Notes: generated from the sequence alone by a model not told the origin. Positions 17,841-26,807 are shown, numbered from the stretch's first letter. The stretch: 64,000 bases of DNA from Caballeronia cordobensis (GCF_001544575.2 NZ_FCNY02000022.1:53742-117741); one strand, 5' to 3'. Program-made: numbers and translations.

Positions 17841-17893
17841 CAGCCACAGGGCTCACAGGGTGGTTTCCTGTGGCCGCTGTGGCTTTTGTTTTT
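17841..17893 (+). terminator. Possible terminator or attenuator between acpP and fabF
   Basis: GCCACAGG (17843-17850) can pair with CCTGTGGC (17867-17874), or GCCACAG (17843-17849) can pair instead with CTGTGGC (17877-17883), which is followed by TTTTGTTTTT. The two pairings exclude each other; only the second places the stem directly against the T-rich tract. Confidence 0.55.
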
Positions 17894-17919
17894 CGTCATT
17901 CTATGGATAAGGGGTTACC

Positions 17920-19161
17920 GTGAGCCGTCGTCGAGTTGTTGTTACAGGCCTGGGGCTCGTGTCGCCTGTCGGCAATACTGTTGCCGACGGCTGGGCCAAT
18001 CTGGTCGCGGGCAAGTCGGGCATCGCCAATATCACGAAGTTCGACGCGACGAACTTCTCCACGCGTTTCGCCGGCGAGGTGAAGGGCTTCAATATCGAAG
18101 ACTACATGCCCGCCAAGGAAGCGCGCCATATGGATACCTTCATCCATTATGGCTTCGCCGCGGGCGTGCAGGCCATGCAGGACTCCGGCCTCGAAATCAC
18201 CGATGAAAACGCGGAACGCGTGGGCGTGGTGGTGGGTTCGGGCATCGGCGGCCTGCCGATGATCGAAGTCACGCAGACCGAGTTGCTCAACCGCGGCCCG
18301 CGCCGCATTTCGCCGTTCTTCGTGCCGGCTTCGATCATCAACATGATCTCCGGGCATCTGTCCATCCGCTTCGGCTTCAAGGGCCCGAACCTCTCGATGG
18401 TCACGGCCTGCACCACCGGCCTGCACTGCATCGGCGAGGCGTCGCGCCTCATCGAATACGGCGACGCGGACGTGATGATCGCGGGCGGCGCGGAAGCGAC
18501 CGTTTCGCCGCTCGGTATCGGCGGCTTTGCGGCGGCGCGCGCGCTGTCGCAGCGCAACGACGATCCGGCGACCGCCAGCCGTCCGTGGGACACGGACCGC
18601 GACGGTTTCGTGCTCGGCGAAGGCGCGGGCGTCATGGTGCTCGAAGAGTACGAGCATGCGAAGGCGCGCGGCGCGAAGATCTACGCGGAAGTGCTCGGCT
18701 ACGGCATGAGCGGCGATGCGTACCACATGACCGCACCGCCGGAAGACGGCGACGGCGGCCGCCGCGCGATGGTCAACGCAATGAAAAACGCGCGGATCAA
18801 CGCCGACGAGGTGAACTACGTCAACGCGCACGGCACGTCGACGCCGCTCGGCGACATCGCGGAGACGATCGGCATCACGCGCGCGCTCGGCGATCAGGCG
18901 AAGAAGGCCGTCGTCAACTCCACCAAGTCGATGACCGGCCACCTGCTGGGCGGCGCGGGCGGCCTGGAGTCGGTCTTCACCGTGCTGGCGATCCACAATC
19001 AGGTGTCGCCGCCGACCATCAACATCTTCAACCAGGACCCGAAGTGCGACCTGGACTACTGCGCGAACACCGCGCGGGACATGAAGATCGACGTGGCGGT
19101 GAAGAACTCGTTCGGCTTCGGCGGCACGAACGGCTCGCTCGTCTTCAAGCGTCATCAGTAA
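17920..19161 (+). CDS. fabF: 3-oxoacyl-[ACP] synthase II
   Basis: FabF is the elongating condensing enzyme, and in E. coli it controls the temperature-dependent share of cis-vaccenate. The 413-residue product starts at GTG (MSRRRVVVTGLGLVSPVGNT). The catalytic triad is visible: Cys in 'TACTTGLHCIG' near residue 165, His in 'NAHGTSTPLGD', and His in 'KSMTGHLLGGAGG'. 'GFGGTNGSLVF' ends the chain. No ATG start is available nearby. A clear GGAGG site (19181-19185) follows for the next gene. Confidence 0.96.
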   Translation: MSRRRVVVTGLGLVSPVGNTVADGWANLVAGKSGIANITKFDATNFSTRFAGEVKGFNIEDYMPAKEARHMDTFIHYGFAAGVQAMQDSGLEITDENAERVGVVVGSGIGGLPMIEVTQTELLNRGPRRISPFFVPASIINMISGHLSIRFGFKGPNLSMVTACTTGLHCIGEASRLIEYGDADVMIAGGAEATVSPLGIGGFAAARALSQRNDDPATASRPWDTDRDGFVLGEGAGVMVLEEYEHAKARGAKIYAEVLGYGMSGDAYHMTAPPEDGDGGRRAMVNAMKNARINADEVNYVNAHGTSTPLGDIAETIGITRALGDQAKKAVVNSTKSMTGHLLGGAGGLESVFTVLAIHNQVSPPTINIFNQDPKCDLDYCANTARDMKIDVAVKNSFGFGGTNGSLVFKRHQ

Positions 19162-19192
19162 GCGCGGCGCGCTCGTCATCGGAGGAAACGAC

Positions 19193-19648
19193 ATGGCGAG
19201 CGCGTTCGTGAACCGGCCGCATGGCGATGCAAACGTCGTCATGCGGCCGTCGCGTTTCCTGGCCGGCGCGATGCTCGCGTTCGCGGCCGTGGCGAGCGCC
19301 TCGGTTTTCCAGTGCGTCTTCGCGCACACGGAACACGCCGGGCATGCGGCCGTGGCGTGCGGGGTGACGCTGGCGGCGCTCGGACTCGCGTCATACCGAT
19401 GGCTGCGCGCACGGCCAGTCGCCCTCGGCCTGCATTCGGACGGCCTCACGCTGCGCGAGCGCGACGGCGCGACGCGCCACTTGCGCATCGCGGGCTACGC
19501 GCAATGGAGCGACCGCCTGCTTGCGCTCACGCTTTGCGGCGCGCGGGATCGCCGCGAAACGCTGCTCGTGCCGGCCGATTCCATCGATACCGACACTTTT
19601 CGCCAGCTCGCCGTCCAGGCGCGCCGCGCCGCCGCTTCCCACCTGTAA
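19193..19648 (+). CDS. Small membrane protein, YgfX-like architecture
   Basis: I do not recognise this 151-residue protein with certainty. Two hydrophobic helices ('FLAGAMLAFAAVASASVF' at about 23-42 and 'AAVACGVTLAALGLASYRWL' at about 51-70) are followed by a soluble domain of about 80 residues with 'PVALGLHSDGLTLRERDG'. Two helices followed by a beta-rich domain that starts 'L-x-G-x-L-x-x-R' recall the YgfX/CptA family, but I see no sdhE beside it. The ATG is well supported by a GGAGG site 7 bases upstream. It lies between fabF and rpoE, and may share the fabF transcript. Confidence 0.7.
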   Translation: MASAFVNRPHGDANVVMRPSRFLAGAMLAFAAVASASVFQCVFAHTEHAGHAAVACGVTLAALGLASYRWLRARPVALGLHSDGLTLRERDGATRHLRIAGYAQWSDRLLALTLCGARDRRETLLVPADSIDTDTFRQLAVQARRAAASHL

Positions 19649-19744
19649 CGACTGTAACGGCGCATGAGCGTTCCGGTAGCCTTACAGGCGGTAACGCTAC
19701 AATAGCCCTCCGCGCAACTTCCCCAAGCTAATCGGATTTCCCAG

Positions 19745-20344
19745 GTGAGTGAAAAAGAAATCGACCAATTGCTGGTCGAGCGTGTCCAGAAGGGTGACAA
19801 GGCCGCGTTCGAACTGCTGGTCGCCAAATACCACCGCAAGATCATTCGACTGATCTCGCGCCTCGTGCGCGACCCCGCCGAGGTCGAGGACGTCGCCCAG
19901 GACGCCTTCATCAAGGCCTATCGCGCGCTGCCCCAGTTTCGAGGCGAATCGGCGTTCTACACATGGCTGTACCGGATTGCGGTCAACACCGCAAAGAATT
20001 ACCTTGCGACCCAGGGACGCCGCGCACCCACTTCTACCGAAGCCGATGCGGAAGAAGCGGAAACTTTCTCCGACGCGGACCAACTAAGGGATATCAACAC
20101 ACCCGAGTCGATGTTGATGAGCAAGCAGATCGCTCAGACGGTCAACGCTGCGATGGCGTTGCTGCCGGAGGAATTGCGCACCGCCATCACGCTCCGGGAA
20201 ATCGAAGGACTGAGTTACGAGGAAATCGCCGAAATGATGGATTGCCCTATCGGCACCGTCAGATCGAGAATTTTTCGTGCTCGTGAGGCCATTGCGGCAA
20301 AATTGCGTCCGTTGTTGGACACTCCCGAAGGCAAACGCTGGTAG
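19745..20344 (+). CDS. rpoE: RNA polymerase sigma factor RpoE (AlgU type)
   Basis: This ECF sigma factor controls the envelope stress response. The 199-residue product starts at GTG (MSEKEIDQLLVERVQKGD). Region 2 is visible as 'VEDVAQDAFIKAYRAL' and 'FYTWLYRIAVN', and region 4 as 'LREIEGLSYEEIAEMMDCP' and 'GTVRSRIFRAREA'. It heads a group with its anti-sigma factor, the RseB-like regulator and the MucD protease, the usual layout in beta- and gammaproteobacteria. Three GTAACG motifs (19645, 19654, 19691) and a TACAAT box (19698-19703) lie upstream. Confidence 0.96.
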   Translation: MSEKEIDQLLVERVQKGDKAAFELLVAKYHRKIIRLISRLVRDPAEVEDVAQDAFIKAYRALPQFRGESAFYTWLYRIAVNTAKNYLATQGRRAPTSTEADAEEAETFSDADQLRDINTPESMLMSKQIAQTVNAAMALLPEELRTAITLREIEGLSYEEIAEMMDCPIGTVRSRIFRAREAIAAKLRPLLDTPEGKRW

Positions 20345-20422
20345 CGGCAATCCACGGGGCAGGGACGCGATATCTGGGTTAGTTGGTGTCACTACGGGGT
20401 GGGGTCAAAGATGGGGCGCATC

Positions 20423-21058
20423 ATGGGGTCGGTCTCGATGCAGAATCAAACACAGGCGGGTTCGCGCGGCGAGCGCATGTCGGCGTTCGTCGACGGTGAG
20501 TCGCTCGACGAGATTGGCAGCATCAGCCAGTTTCTGGCGGACCTGAAAAGCGACGAACGCGCGGCGTGGTCGCACTATCATCTGATCGGCGACGCCCTGC
20601 GCTCCGACGATCTTGCGGTCAGCCCGGCGCGCAGCAGCGCGTTCATGACCGTATTCTCCGAACGTTTCGAGGCCGAAGCCCACGTGCTCGCGCCGGCGGC
20701 GCTGCCCGCGGCGAAGGCGCGCGGCGGGATGTTGCGCCGTCGCGTCATGCCGGCCTTCGCGGTGGCCGCGGCCGCCGCGACGCTGACGTGGATCGTCGTG
20801 CCGCAACTGCAAGGCGTGGACGGCCGCTCCGGCGCGCAGGTGGCTAGCGTAGCCGTGGCGCCGGCGGATCCGCTGCAGCGTGTCGCGATGGCATCCGTGC
20901 CGGCGGCGACCGTGCGCGCGCCGATCGTCGAGGCGAACATCATCCGTGACGCCAATCTCGACCAGTACCTCGAAGCGCACCAGCAGTTCTCCCAACAGCC
21001 CATGATGCCTGGTTCCATGCCCTTGATTCGCGCGGCGGCTACATCGCAGGGTCAATAA
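20423..21058 (+). CDS. rseA: Anti-sigma-E factor RseA/MucA-like
   Basis: A single-pass inner membrane protein that holds RpoE inactive until it is cut during stress. The N-terminal anti-sigma domain is visible as 'MSAFVDGESLDEIGSISQFL' and 'WSHYHLIGDALRSDDL', a typical RseA signature. One transmembrane helix lies around 'VMPAFAVAAAAATLTWIVV', followed by a periplasmic part of about 80 residues. The start is uncertain: in-frame GTG at 20399 and ATGs at 20411, 20423 and 20438 precede the domain. I chose 20423 (MGSVSMQNQT) as a compromise. Gene order and length fit rseA. Confidence 0.88.
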   Translation: MGSVSMQNQTQAGSRGERMSAFVDGESLDEIGSISQFLADLKSDERAAWSHYHLIGDALRSDDLAVSPARSSAFMTVFSERFEAEAHVLAPAALPAAKARGGMLRRRVMPAFAVAAAAATLTWIVVPQLQGVDGRSGAQVASVAVAPADPLQRVAMASVPAATVRAPIVEANIIRDANLDQYLEAHQQFSQQPMMPGSMPLIRAAATSQGQ

Positions 21059-21062
21059 TTTG

Positions 21063-22106
21063 ATGCCGAGTGTGCGGTTGAATAAAACGAACTATTGGGG
21101 GCGGCTGCCGGCATTCATGCTTTGCGCAGCCGCGTTGCTGACGGCGGCATCGGGCGCATTCGCTCAGGGCGACGATCCCGCCGCCGTTCGCAAGACGGCC
21201 GCCAGCCTGCTCAACCGCATCCACGAGGCGGCCCAGCAGCAAAATTACGAGGGTACCTTCGTCTATCAACGCGGCGCGACGGTGCAGTCGTCGCGCATCA
21301 CGCACGTCGCCACGCGCGGCGACGGCGAATACGAATCGCTCGAAAGCCTCGACGGCGCGCCGCGCAAGATGCTGCGGCACGACGACGAGATGTTCACGTT
21401 CGTGCCGGAGCGGCATCTGCTCGTGGTCGAGCATCGGCAAAATCGCGATTCGTTCCCGGCCTTGCTCGCGGCGAGCGGCGATCAGGTGCTGTCCGTCTAC
21501 GAGCCGAAGCTTCTGGGCAACGACCGCGTGGCGGGCGTGGAGAGCCAGGTGCTGGAGCTCGATCCGAAAGATTCCTACCGTTTCGCCTACAAGCTCTGGG
21601 CCGATGCGAAAACCGGCTTGCTGATGCGCGCCCAGACGCTCGGTCCGGATGGCCAGGTGCTCGAACAGCTCTCGTTCTCGCAGGTGCGCATTGGCGGCCC
21701 GATCGACAAGGCGCCCATTGCGAACGGCATTCGCAGCACGTCGGGCTGGACCATCGTGCGGCCGCCGGTGCAGTCGGTGGACATGGAAGCCTCGGGCTGG
21801 CAACTGGCGCCGAATATCGCCGGTTTTCGCAAGATTCGAGAGCTGCGCCGTCCGATGGCGTCGAGCCAGCAAGGCCAGCCGCCGATCCCGGTCGATCAGG
21901 CCGTGTTCTCCGATGGTCTCGCCACGATCTCCGTTTTCGTCGAGCCGGTCGAGAAAAATACGCGCAAGGAAGGCGCGGGCAACAGCGGCGCCACGCATGT
22001 GCTGGTCAAGCGCCGCGGGGATTTCTGGATCACCTTGCTTGGCGAAGTGCCGCAAGCCACATTGCAGCAATTTGCTTCTACCATAGAATACAAGCCTTCC
22101 AAGTAA
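21063..22106 (+). CDS. rseB: Sigma-E regulatory protein RseB/MucB
   Basis: RseB is a periplasmic protein that binds the RseA periplasmic domain and shields it from DegS-type cleavage until it senses lipids or LPS. The 347-residue product has a signal peptide ('FMLCAAALLTAASGAFAQ', cleavage after about residue 34). The MucB/RseB fold follows, with 'NYEGTFVYQRGATVQSSRI' and 'YRFAYKLWADAKTGLLMR'. The C-terminal domain includes 'SDGLATISVFVEPV'. The ATG at 21063 is chosen over an overlapping TTG at 21060. It lies 4 bases after rseA and 21 before mucD. Confidence 0.94.
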   Translation: MPSVRLNKTNYWGRLPAFMLCAAALLTAASGAFAQGDDPAAVRKTAASLLNRIHEAAQQQNYEGTFVYQRGATVQSSRITHVATRGDGEYESLESLDGAPRKMLRHDDEMFTFVPERHLLVVEHRQNRDSFPALLAASGDQVLSVYEPKLLGNDRVAGVESQVLELDPKDSYRFAYKLWADAKTGLLMRAQTLGPDGQVLEQLSFSQVRIGGPIDKAPIANGIRSTSGWTIVRPPVQSVDMEASGWQLAPNIAGFRKIRELRRPMASSQQGQPPIPVDQAVFSDGLATISVFVEPVEKNTRKEGAGNSGATHVLVKRRGDFWITLLGEVPQATLQQFASTIEYKPSK

Positions 22107-22127
22107 TCCCGTTCCCGGCCCCAACCT

Positions 22128-23663
22128 ATGAGCAACTTCTCGCTGCGCAAGTTCATCGCGGCCGCGGCGCTCGCCGTGTGCCTGCCGTTCGTATCGCACT
22201 CTGCGTCGGCGGCGCCCGTGGTGAATTTGCCGGACTTCACAACGCTCGTCGATAAAGTGGGGCCCTCGGTCGTGAACATCCGCACGACCTCGCGCGTCGG
22301 TTCCGGCAGCGATCTGCGCGGACTCCCGCCCGGCCTCGACGAAGGCGATATGTCCGAGTTCTTCCGGCGCTTCTTCGGCATTCCGATGCCGGGCCAGCCG
22401 CCGCGCGGCGGTGGCGGAGGCGGCGGTGGTGGCGGCGGAAGTCAGGGCGATCAGGGCAAGGGCGGCAGCCGCAACGCGCCTGACGACAACCAGGACAATT
22501 CGGAACAAAGCAGCGGCGTCGGCTCGGGCTTCATCCTGTCGACGGACGGCTACGTGATGACCAACGCGCACGTCGTCGACGACGCGGACACCATCTACGT
22601 CACGCTCACGGACAAGCGCGAGTTCAAGGCGCGGCTCGTCGGCGTGGACGAGCGCACGGACGTGGCCGTCGTGAAGATCAGCGCGACGAATCTGCCGGCC
22701 ATCACCATCGGCGATTCGAACAAGGTGCGCGTGGGCGAGTGGGTGCTCGCGATCGGCTCGCCGTTCGGCCTCGACAATACCGTGACCGCGGGCATCGTCA
22801 GTGCGAAGGGGCGCGACACCGGCGACTACCTGCCGTTCATCCAGACCGATGTTGCCGTGAATCCGGGCAACTCGGGCGGGCCGCTCATCAACATGGCGGG
22901 CGAGGTGATCGGCATCAACTCGCAGATCTACAGCCGCACGGGCGGTTTCATGGGCATCTCGTTCGCGATTCCGATCGATGAAGCGATGCGCGTCGCCGAT
23001 CAGTTGAAGGCGTCGGGCAAGGTCGTGCGCGGGCGCATTGCGGTGGCGATCGGCGAGGTCACGAAGGACGTCGCGGATTCGCTCGGGCTGCCGAAGGCGC
23101 AAGGCGCGCTCGTGTCGAGCGTCGAGCCGAACGGCCCGGCCGACAAGGCGGGCGTGCAGCCGGGCGACATCATCACCAAGTTCAACGGCGTGAACGTCGA
23201 GACCGCGACGGACCTGCCGCGCATGGTCGGCGACACCAAGCCCGGCACGAAGACCACACTCACGATCTGGCGCAAGGGCCAGACGCGCGATCTGTCGATC
23301 ACGGTTGCAGAAATGCAGCCCGACAAGGTCGCGAAGACCGAGCAGAAGAAGACGCCGCAGCCGAAGGAGCGCGCGAGCAATTCGCTCGGCCTCGCGGTGA
23401 GCGATATTCCTGCGGACCAGAAAAAGGCGCTCAAGCTGTCGAGCGGCGTTCAGGTCGATGCCGTGGAAGGGCCGGCGGCGCGCGCGGGTTTCCAGAAGGG
23501 CGACATCATCATGCGCATCGGCGATACGGATATCACGAGCGCGAAGCAGTTCCAGGAAGTCGCGCAAGGTCTGGACGCCAGCAAGATGGTCGCGGTGCTC
23601 GTGCGCCGTGGCGACAACACGCAGTTCGTGCCGCTGCGCCCACGCGTGCCGGCGCAGAAGTAA
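22128..23663 (+). CDS. mucD: Periplasmic serine endoprotease MucD/DegP
   Basis: A DegP/HtrA-type protease and chaperone that clears misfolded envelope proteins. The 511-residue product has a signal peptide ('AAAALAVCLPFVSHSASA', cut near residue 29) and a chymotrypsin fold with catalytic His148 ('TNAHVVDDAD'), Asp178 ('DERTDVAVV') and Ser249 ('PGNSGGPLI'). Two PDZ domains follow (about 300-385 and 410-500). A glycine-rich segment at residues 94-104, with up to 11 consecutive Gly, sits in the LA loop before the His and is unusual in length. It ends the rpoE-rseA-rseB-mucD group, and is expected to be a sigma-E target. Confidence 0.95.
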   Translation: MSNFSLRKFIAAAALAVCLPFVSHSASAAPVVNLPDFTTLVDKVGPSVVNIRTTSRVGSGSDLRGLPPGLDEGDMSEFFRRFFGIPMPGQPPRGGGGGGGGGGGSQGDQGKGGSRNAPDDNQDNSEQSSGVGSGFILSTDGYVMTNAHVVDDADTIYVTLTDKREFKARLVGVDERTDVAVVKISATNLPAITIGDSNKVRVGEWVLAIGSPFGLDNTVTAGIVSAKGRDTGDYLPFIQTDVAVNPGNSGGPLINMAGEVIGINSQIYSRTGGFMGISFAIPIDEAMRVADQLKASGKVVRGRIAVAIGEVTKDVADSLGLPKAQGALVSSVEPNGPADKAGVQPGDIITKFNGVNVETATDLPRMVGDTKPGTKTTLTIWRKGQTRDLSITVAEMQPDKVAKTEQKKTPQPKERASNSLGLAVSDIPADQKKALKLSSGVQVDAVEGPAARAGFQKGDIIMRIGDTDITSAKQFQEVAQGLDASKMVAVLVRRGDNTQFVPLRPRVPAQK

Positions 23664-23668
23664 GCGCG

Positions 23669-23941
23669 ATGACGTCGAAACAGCCGGGCGCGGCTTTCAT
23701 CCTTTACGGGCGCGCCTGGTGTCATCTGTGCGAAGACATGCGCGCCGAGCTGGAACCAATTGCCGCGCGGCATGGGCTTGGCATCGAGTGGATCGATATC
23801 GACGAAGATCCGCTGCTGGAGGCGCGTTACGACGAACGCGTGCCCGTGCTCACGCTCGATGGCGTCGAATTGTGTCAGTACCGGCTCGACATGCGCGCGG
23901 TGCATGCGGCGCTGGGCGAGCGGGCTGCGCGCGCGTCGTGA
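23669..23941 (+). CDS. Glutaredoxin-like family protein (DUF836 type)
   Basis: A 90-residue thioredoxin-fold protein with a redox pair in 'AWCHLCEDM' (CxxC, about residues 17-20), the pattern of the DUF836 glutaredoxin-like family, and the cis-Pro region 'RVPVLTLDG' near residue 57. The partner is unknown. It starts 6 bases after mucD and ends 125 bases before lepA. It has no signal peptide, so it acts in the cytoplasm. The position between mucD and lepA recurs in related species. Confidence 0.88.
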   Translation: MTSKQPGAAFILYGRAWCHLCEDMRAELEPIAARHGLGIEWIDIDEDPLLEARYDERVPVLTLDGVELCQYRLDMRAVHAALGERAARAS

Positions 23942-24066
23942 AGCTGTCCGAGCCGAATTCCGCCGGGACACCCCCGTTTTCGGCTAAAATGCAGAAGTTT
24001 TCCCCAAATTTTCAAGGCGTGCTCCGCGTTGGTGAGGGCGCGCCTTTTTCGCTTGATCGGCACTGA

Positions 24067-25857
24067 ATGAATCATATTCGTAACTTTTCGATCATTGCGC
24101 ACATCGACCACGGCAAATCCACGCTGGCCGACCGCATCATCCAGTTGTGCGGCGGCTTGTCCGATCGTGAGATGGAAGCGCAGGTGCTCGATTCGATGGA
24201 CCTCGAACGCGAACGCGGCATCACTATCAAGGCGCAGACCGCGGCGCTTTCCTATAAGGCGCGCGACGGCCAGGTCTACAACCTCAATCTGATCGACACC
24301 CCAGGGCACGTCGACTTCTCCTACGAAGTCAGCCGCTCGCTGTCGGCGTGCGAAGGCGCGCTGCTCGTCGTCGATGCCTCGCAGGGCGTCGAGGCGCAGA
24401 CGGTCGCGAACTGCTACACGGCGATCGAACTGGGCGTGGAAGTCGTGCCGGTGCTGAACAAGATCGACTTGCCCGCGGCGAATCCCGAAAACGCCATCGC
24501 CGAGATCGAGGACGTGATCGGCATCGACGCGACCGACGCCGTGCATTGCAGCGCCAAGACGGGCCTGGGCGTCGCGGACGTGCTCGAATCGCTCATCGCG
24601 AAAGTGCCGCCGCCGAAGGGCGATCCGGACGCGCCGCTGCAGGCGCTCATCATCGATTCGTGGTTCGACAACTACGTCGGCGTCGTCATGCTGGTGCGCA
24701 TCGTCAACGGCACGCTGAAGCCGAAAGACAAGATCAAGATGATGGCGACCGACGCGCAATACCCGGTCGAAAATCTCGGCGTGTTCGCGCCGAAGTCGAC
24801 GAGCCTGCCGCAGCTGTCGGCGGGGCAGGTGGGCTTCGTGATCGCGGGCATCAAGGAACTGACGGCCGCGAAGGTGGGCGACACCGTCACCATCGCGAAC
24901 CGTGCCGCCACCAAGCCGCTGCCGGGCTTCAAGGAAGTGAAGCCGCAGGTGTTCGCGGGTCTGTATCCGGTGGAAGCGAACCAGTACGACGCGTTGCGCG
25001 AATCGCTTGAAAAGCTGAGGCTCAACGACGCCTCGCTGCAATACGAGCCGGAAGTCTCGCAAGCGCTCGGCTTCGGTTTCCGCTGCGGCTTCCTCGGCCT
25101 TCTGCACATGGAAATCGTGCAGGAGCGTCTCGAGCGCGAATTCGACATGGACCTCATCACCACCGCGCCGACGGTGATCTACGAAGTCCAGCAACGCGAT
25201 GGCACGACCATCTCGGTCGAGAATCCGGCGAAGATGCCGGAGCCGCAGAAGATCGAGGAAGTGCGCGAGCCGATCGTCACCGTGAACCTGTACATGCCGC
25301 AGGAATATGTCGGCTCGGTCATCACGCTGTGCACGAACAAGCGCGGCTCGCAGATCAACATGCAGTACCACGGCCGTCAGGTGCAACTGACCTACGAAAT
25401 CCCGATGGCGGAAATCGTGCTCGACTTCTTCGACCGTCTGAAGTCCACGTCGCGCGGCTATGCGTCGATGGACTACGAGTTCAAGGAATATCGCGCGGCC
25501 GACGTGGTCAAGGTGGATATGCTCATCAACGGCGACAAGGTCGATGCGCTGTCGGTCATCGTGCACCGCTCGCAGAGCCAGCATCGCGGCCGCGAAGTGG
25601 CGGCGAAGATGCGCGAGCTGATTCCGCGCCAGATGTACGACGTGGCGATCCAGGCGACCATCGGCTCGAACATCATCGCGCGCGAGAACATCAAGGCGCT
25701 GCGCAAGAACGTGCTGGCCAAGTGCTACGGCGGCGACATCTCGCGTAAAAAGAAGCTGCTCGAAAAGCAGAAAGCCGGCAAGAAGCGCATGAAGCAGGTC
25801 GGCTCGGTCGAAATCCCGCAAGAGGCTTTCCTCGCGATCCTTCGTGTCGACGAATGA
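24067..25857 (+). CDS. lepA: Elongation factor 4 (LepA)
   Basis: A ribosome-bound GTPase reported to back-translocate tRNAs and to help 30S assembly. The 596-residue product has G1 'AHIDHGKST' near residue 12, G3 'DTPGHVDFSYEV', G4 'NKIDLP', then EF-G-like domains and the LepA-specific C-terminal domain with 'GGDISRKKKLLEKQKAGKKR'. Length is standard. It precedes lepB by 56 bases, the classical lep operon arrangement. Confidence 0.97.
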   Translation: MNHIRNFSIIAHIDHGKSTLADRIIQLCGGLSDREMEAQVLDSMDLERERGITIKAQTAALSYKARDGQVYNLNLIDTPGHVDFSYEVSRSLSACEGALLVVDASQGVEAQTVANCYTAIELGVEVVPVLNKIDLPAANPENAIAEIEDVIGIDATDAVHCSAKTGLGVADVLESLIAKVPPPKGDPDAPLQALIIDSWFDNYVGVVMLVRIVNGTLKPKDKIKMMATDAQYPVENLGVFAPKSTSLPQLSAGQVGFVIAGIKELTAAKVGDTVTIANRAATKPLPGFKEVKPQVFAGLYPVEANQYDALRESLEKLRLNDASLQYEPEVSQALGFGFRCGFLGLLHMEIVQERLEREFDMDLITTAPTVIYEVQQRDGTTISVENPAKMPEPQKIEEVREPIVTVNLYMPQEYVGSVITLCTNKRGSQINMQYHGRQVQLTYEIPMAEIVLDFFDRLKSTSRGYASMDYEFKEYRAADVVKVDMLINGDKVDALSVIVHRSQSQHRGREVAAKMRELIPRQMYDVAIQATIGSNIIARENIKALRKNVLAKCYGGDISRKKKLLEKQKAGKKRMKQVGSVEIPQEAFLAILRVDE

Positions 25858-25913
25858 CGCCTGCGCCCTGAGCCAGACAACGGGCAAACAACGATAACAA
25901 CCGGAAGCGATTG

Positions 25914-26807
25914 ATGAATTTCGCATTGATACTTTTGATTCTCGTCGTCTTGACGGGTATTGCATGGGTGCTCGACAAGCTGGTCTTTCTGCCGCAGCGG
26001 CGCCGCGCCGCCGAGGCCGCGGTCGTCGAGTTCGATCGCCAGCAGGAACGCGTGGGCGAGCGTTTCGCCGATGAAAACGCCGCGCAGACGCGCGCCCGCC
26101 TGCGCGATGACAAGCTGCGCCAGCCGTGGTGGCTCGAATACACGGCGAGCTTCTTTCCGGTGATTCTCGCGGTGTTCGTGGTGCGCTCGTTCATCATCGA
26201 GCCGTTCAAGATTCCGTCCGGCTCGATGGTGCCGACGCTGCTCGTCGGCGACTTCATCCTCGTGAACAAGTACGAGTACGGCCTGCGTCTGCCGATCACC
26301 AACACCAAGATGACCGACGGCAGTCCGCTCAAGCGCGGCGACGTGGTCGTGTTCCGCTATCCGAAGGACGAATCGGTCGATTACATCAAGCGCGTGATCG
26401 GCCTGCCGGGCGACACCGTCGCGTACGAAGACAAGAAACTCACGATCAACGGCAAGCCCGTGCCGGAAACGCCGCTGCCGGACTATTTCGACGACGAGCG
26501 CATCGGTTATGCAAAGCAGTTCGAAGAAGACCTCGACGGCCGCAAGAACCGCATCCTGAACAATCCGCAGGTGCCGCCGTTCATCGTGGGCGCCGACGAT
26601 TTCCCGTTCCGCGACAACTGCAACTACAACGCGCAGGGCGTAACGTGCAAGGTGCCGCCGGGCAACTACTTCATGATGGGCGACAACCGCGACAACAGCG
26701 CGGACAGCCGCTACTGGGGCTTCGTGCCGGACAAGAACATCGTCGGGCGCGCGTTCTTCATCTGGATGAACTTCAGCAATCTGAAGCGCGTCGGCTCGTT
26801 CGAGTGA
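25914..26807 (+). CDS. lepB: Signal peptidase I
   Basis: LepB cuts signal peptides from secreted proteins at the outer face of the inner membrane. The 297-residue product has a first helix at the N-terminus ('FALILLILVVLTGIAWVL') and a second near residue 80 ('SFFPVILAVFVVRSFI'). The catalytic Ser is in 'PSGSMVPTLL' and Lys in 'YIKRVIGLPGD'. Conserved box E is 'MMGDNRDNSADSRYWG'. The start is the ATG at 25914, not the TTG three bases before it. Confidence 0.96.
   Translation: MNFALILLILVVLTGIAWVLDKLVFLPQRRRAAEAAVVEFDRQQERVGERFADENAAQTRARLRDDKLRQPWWLEYTASFFPVILAVFVVRSFIIEPFKIPSGSMVPTLLVGDFILVNKYEYGLRLPITNTKMTDGSPLKRGDVVVFRYPKDESVDYIKRVIGLPGDTVAYEDKKLTINGKPVPETPLPDYFDDERIGYAKQFEEDLDGRKNRILNNPQVPPFIVGADDFPFRDNCNYNAQGVTCKVPPGNYFMMGDNRDNSADSRYWGFVPDKNIVGRAFFIWMNFSNLKRVGSFE

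Noticed and set aside
21039..23567. An 842-codon open frame antisense to rseB and mucD
   Set aside because: The plus strand encodes RseB and MucD with full catalytic motifs; the antisense frame has a shadow composition.
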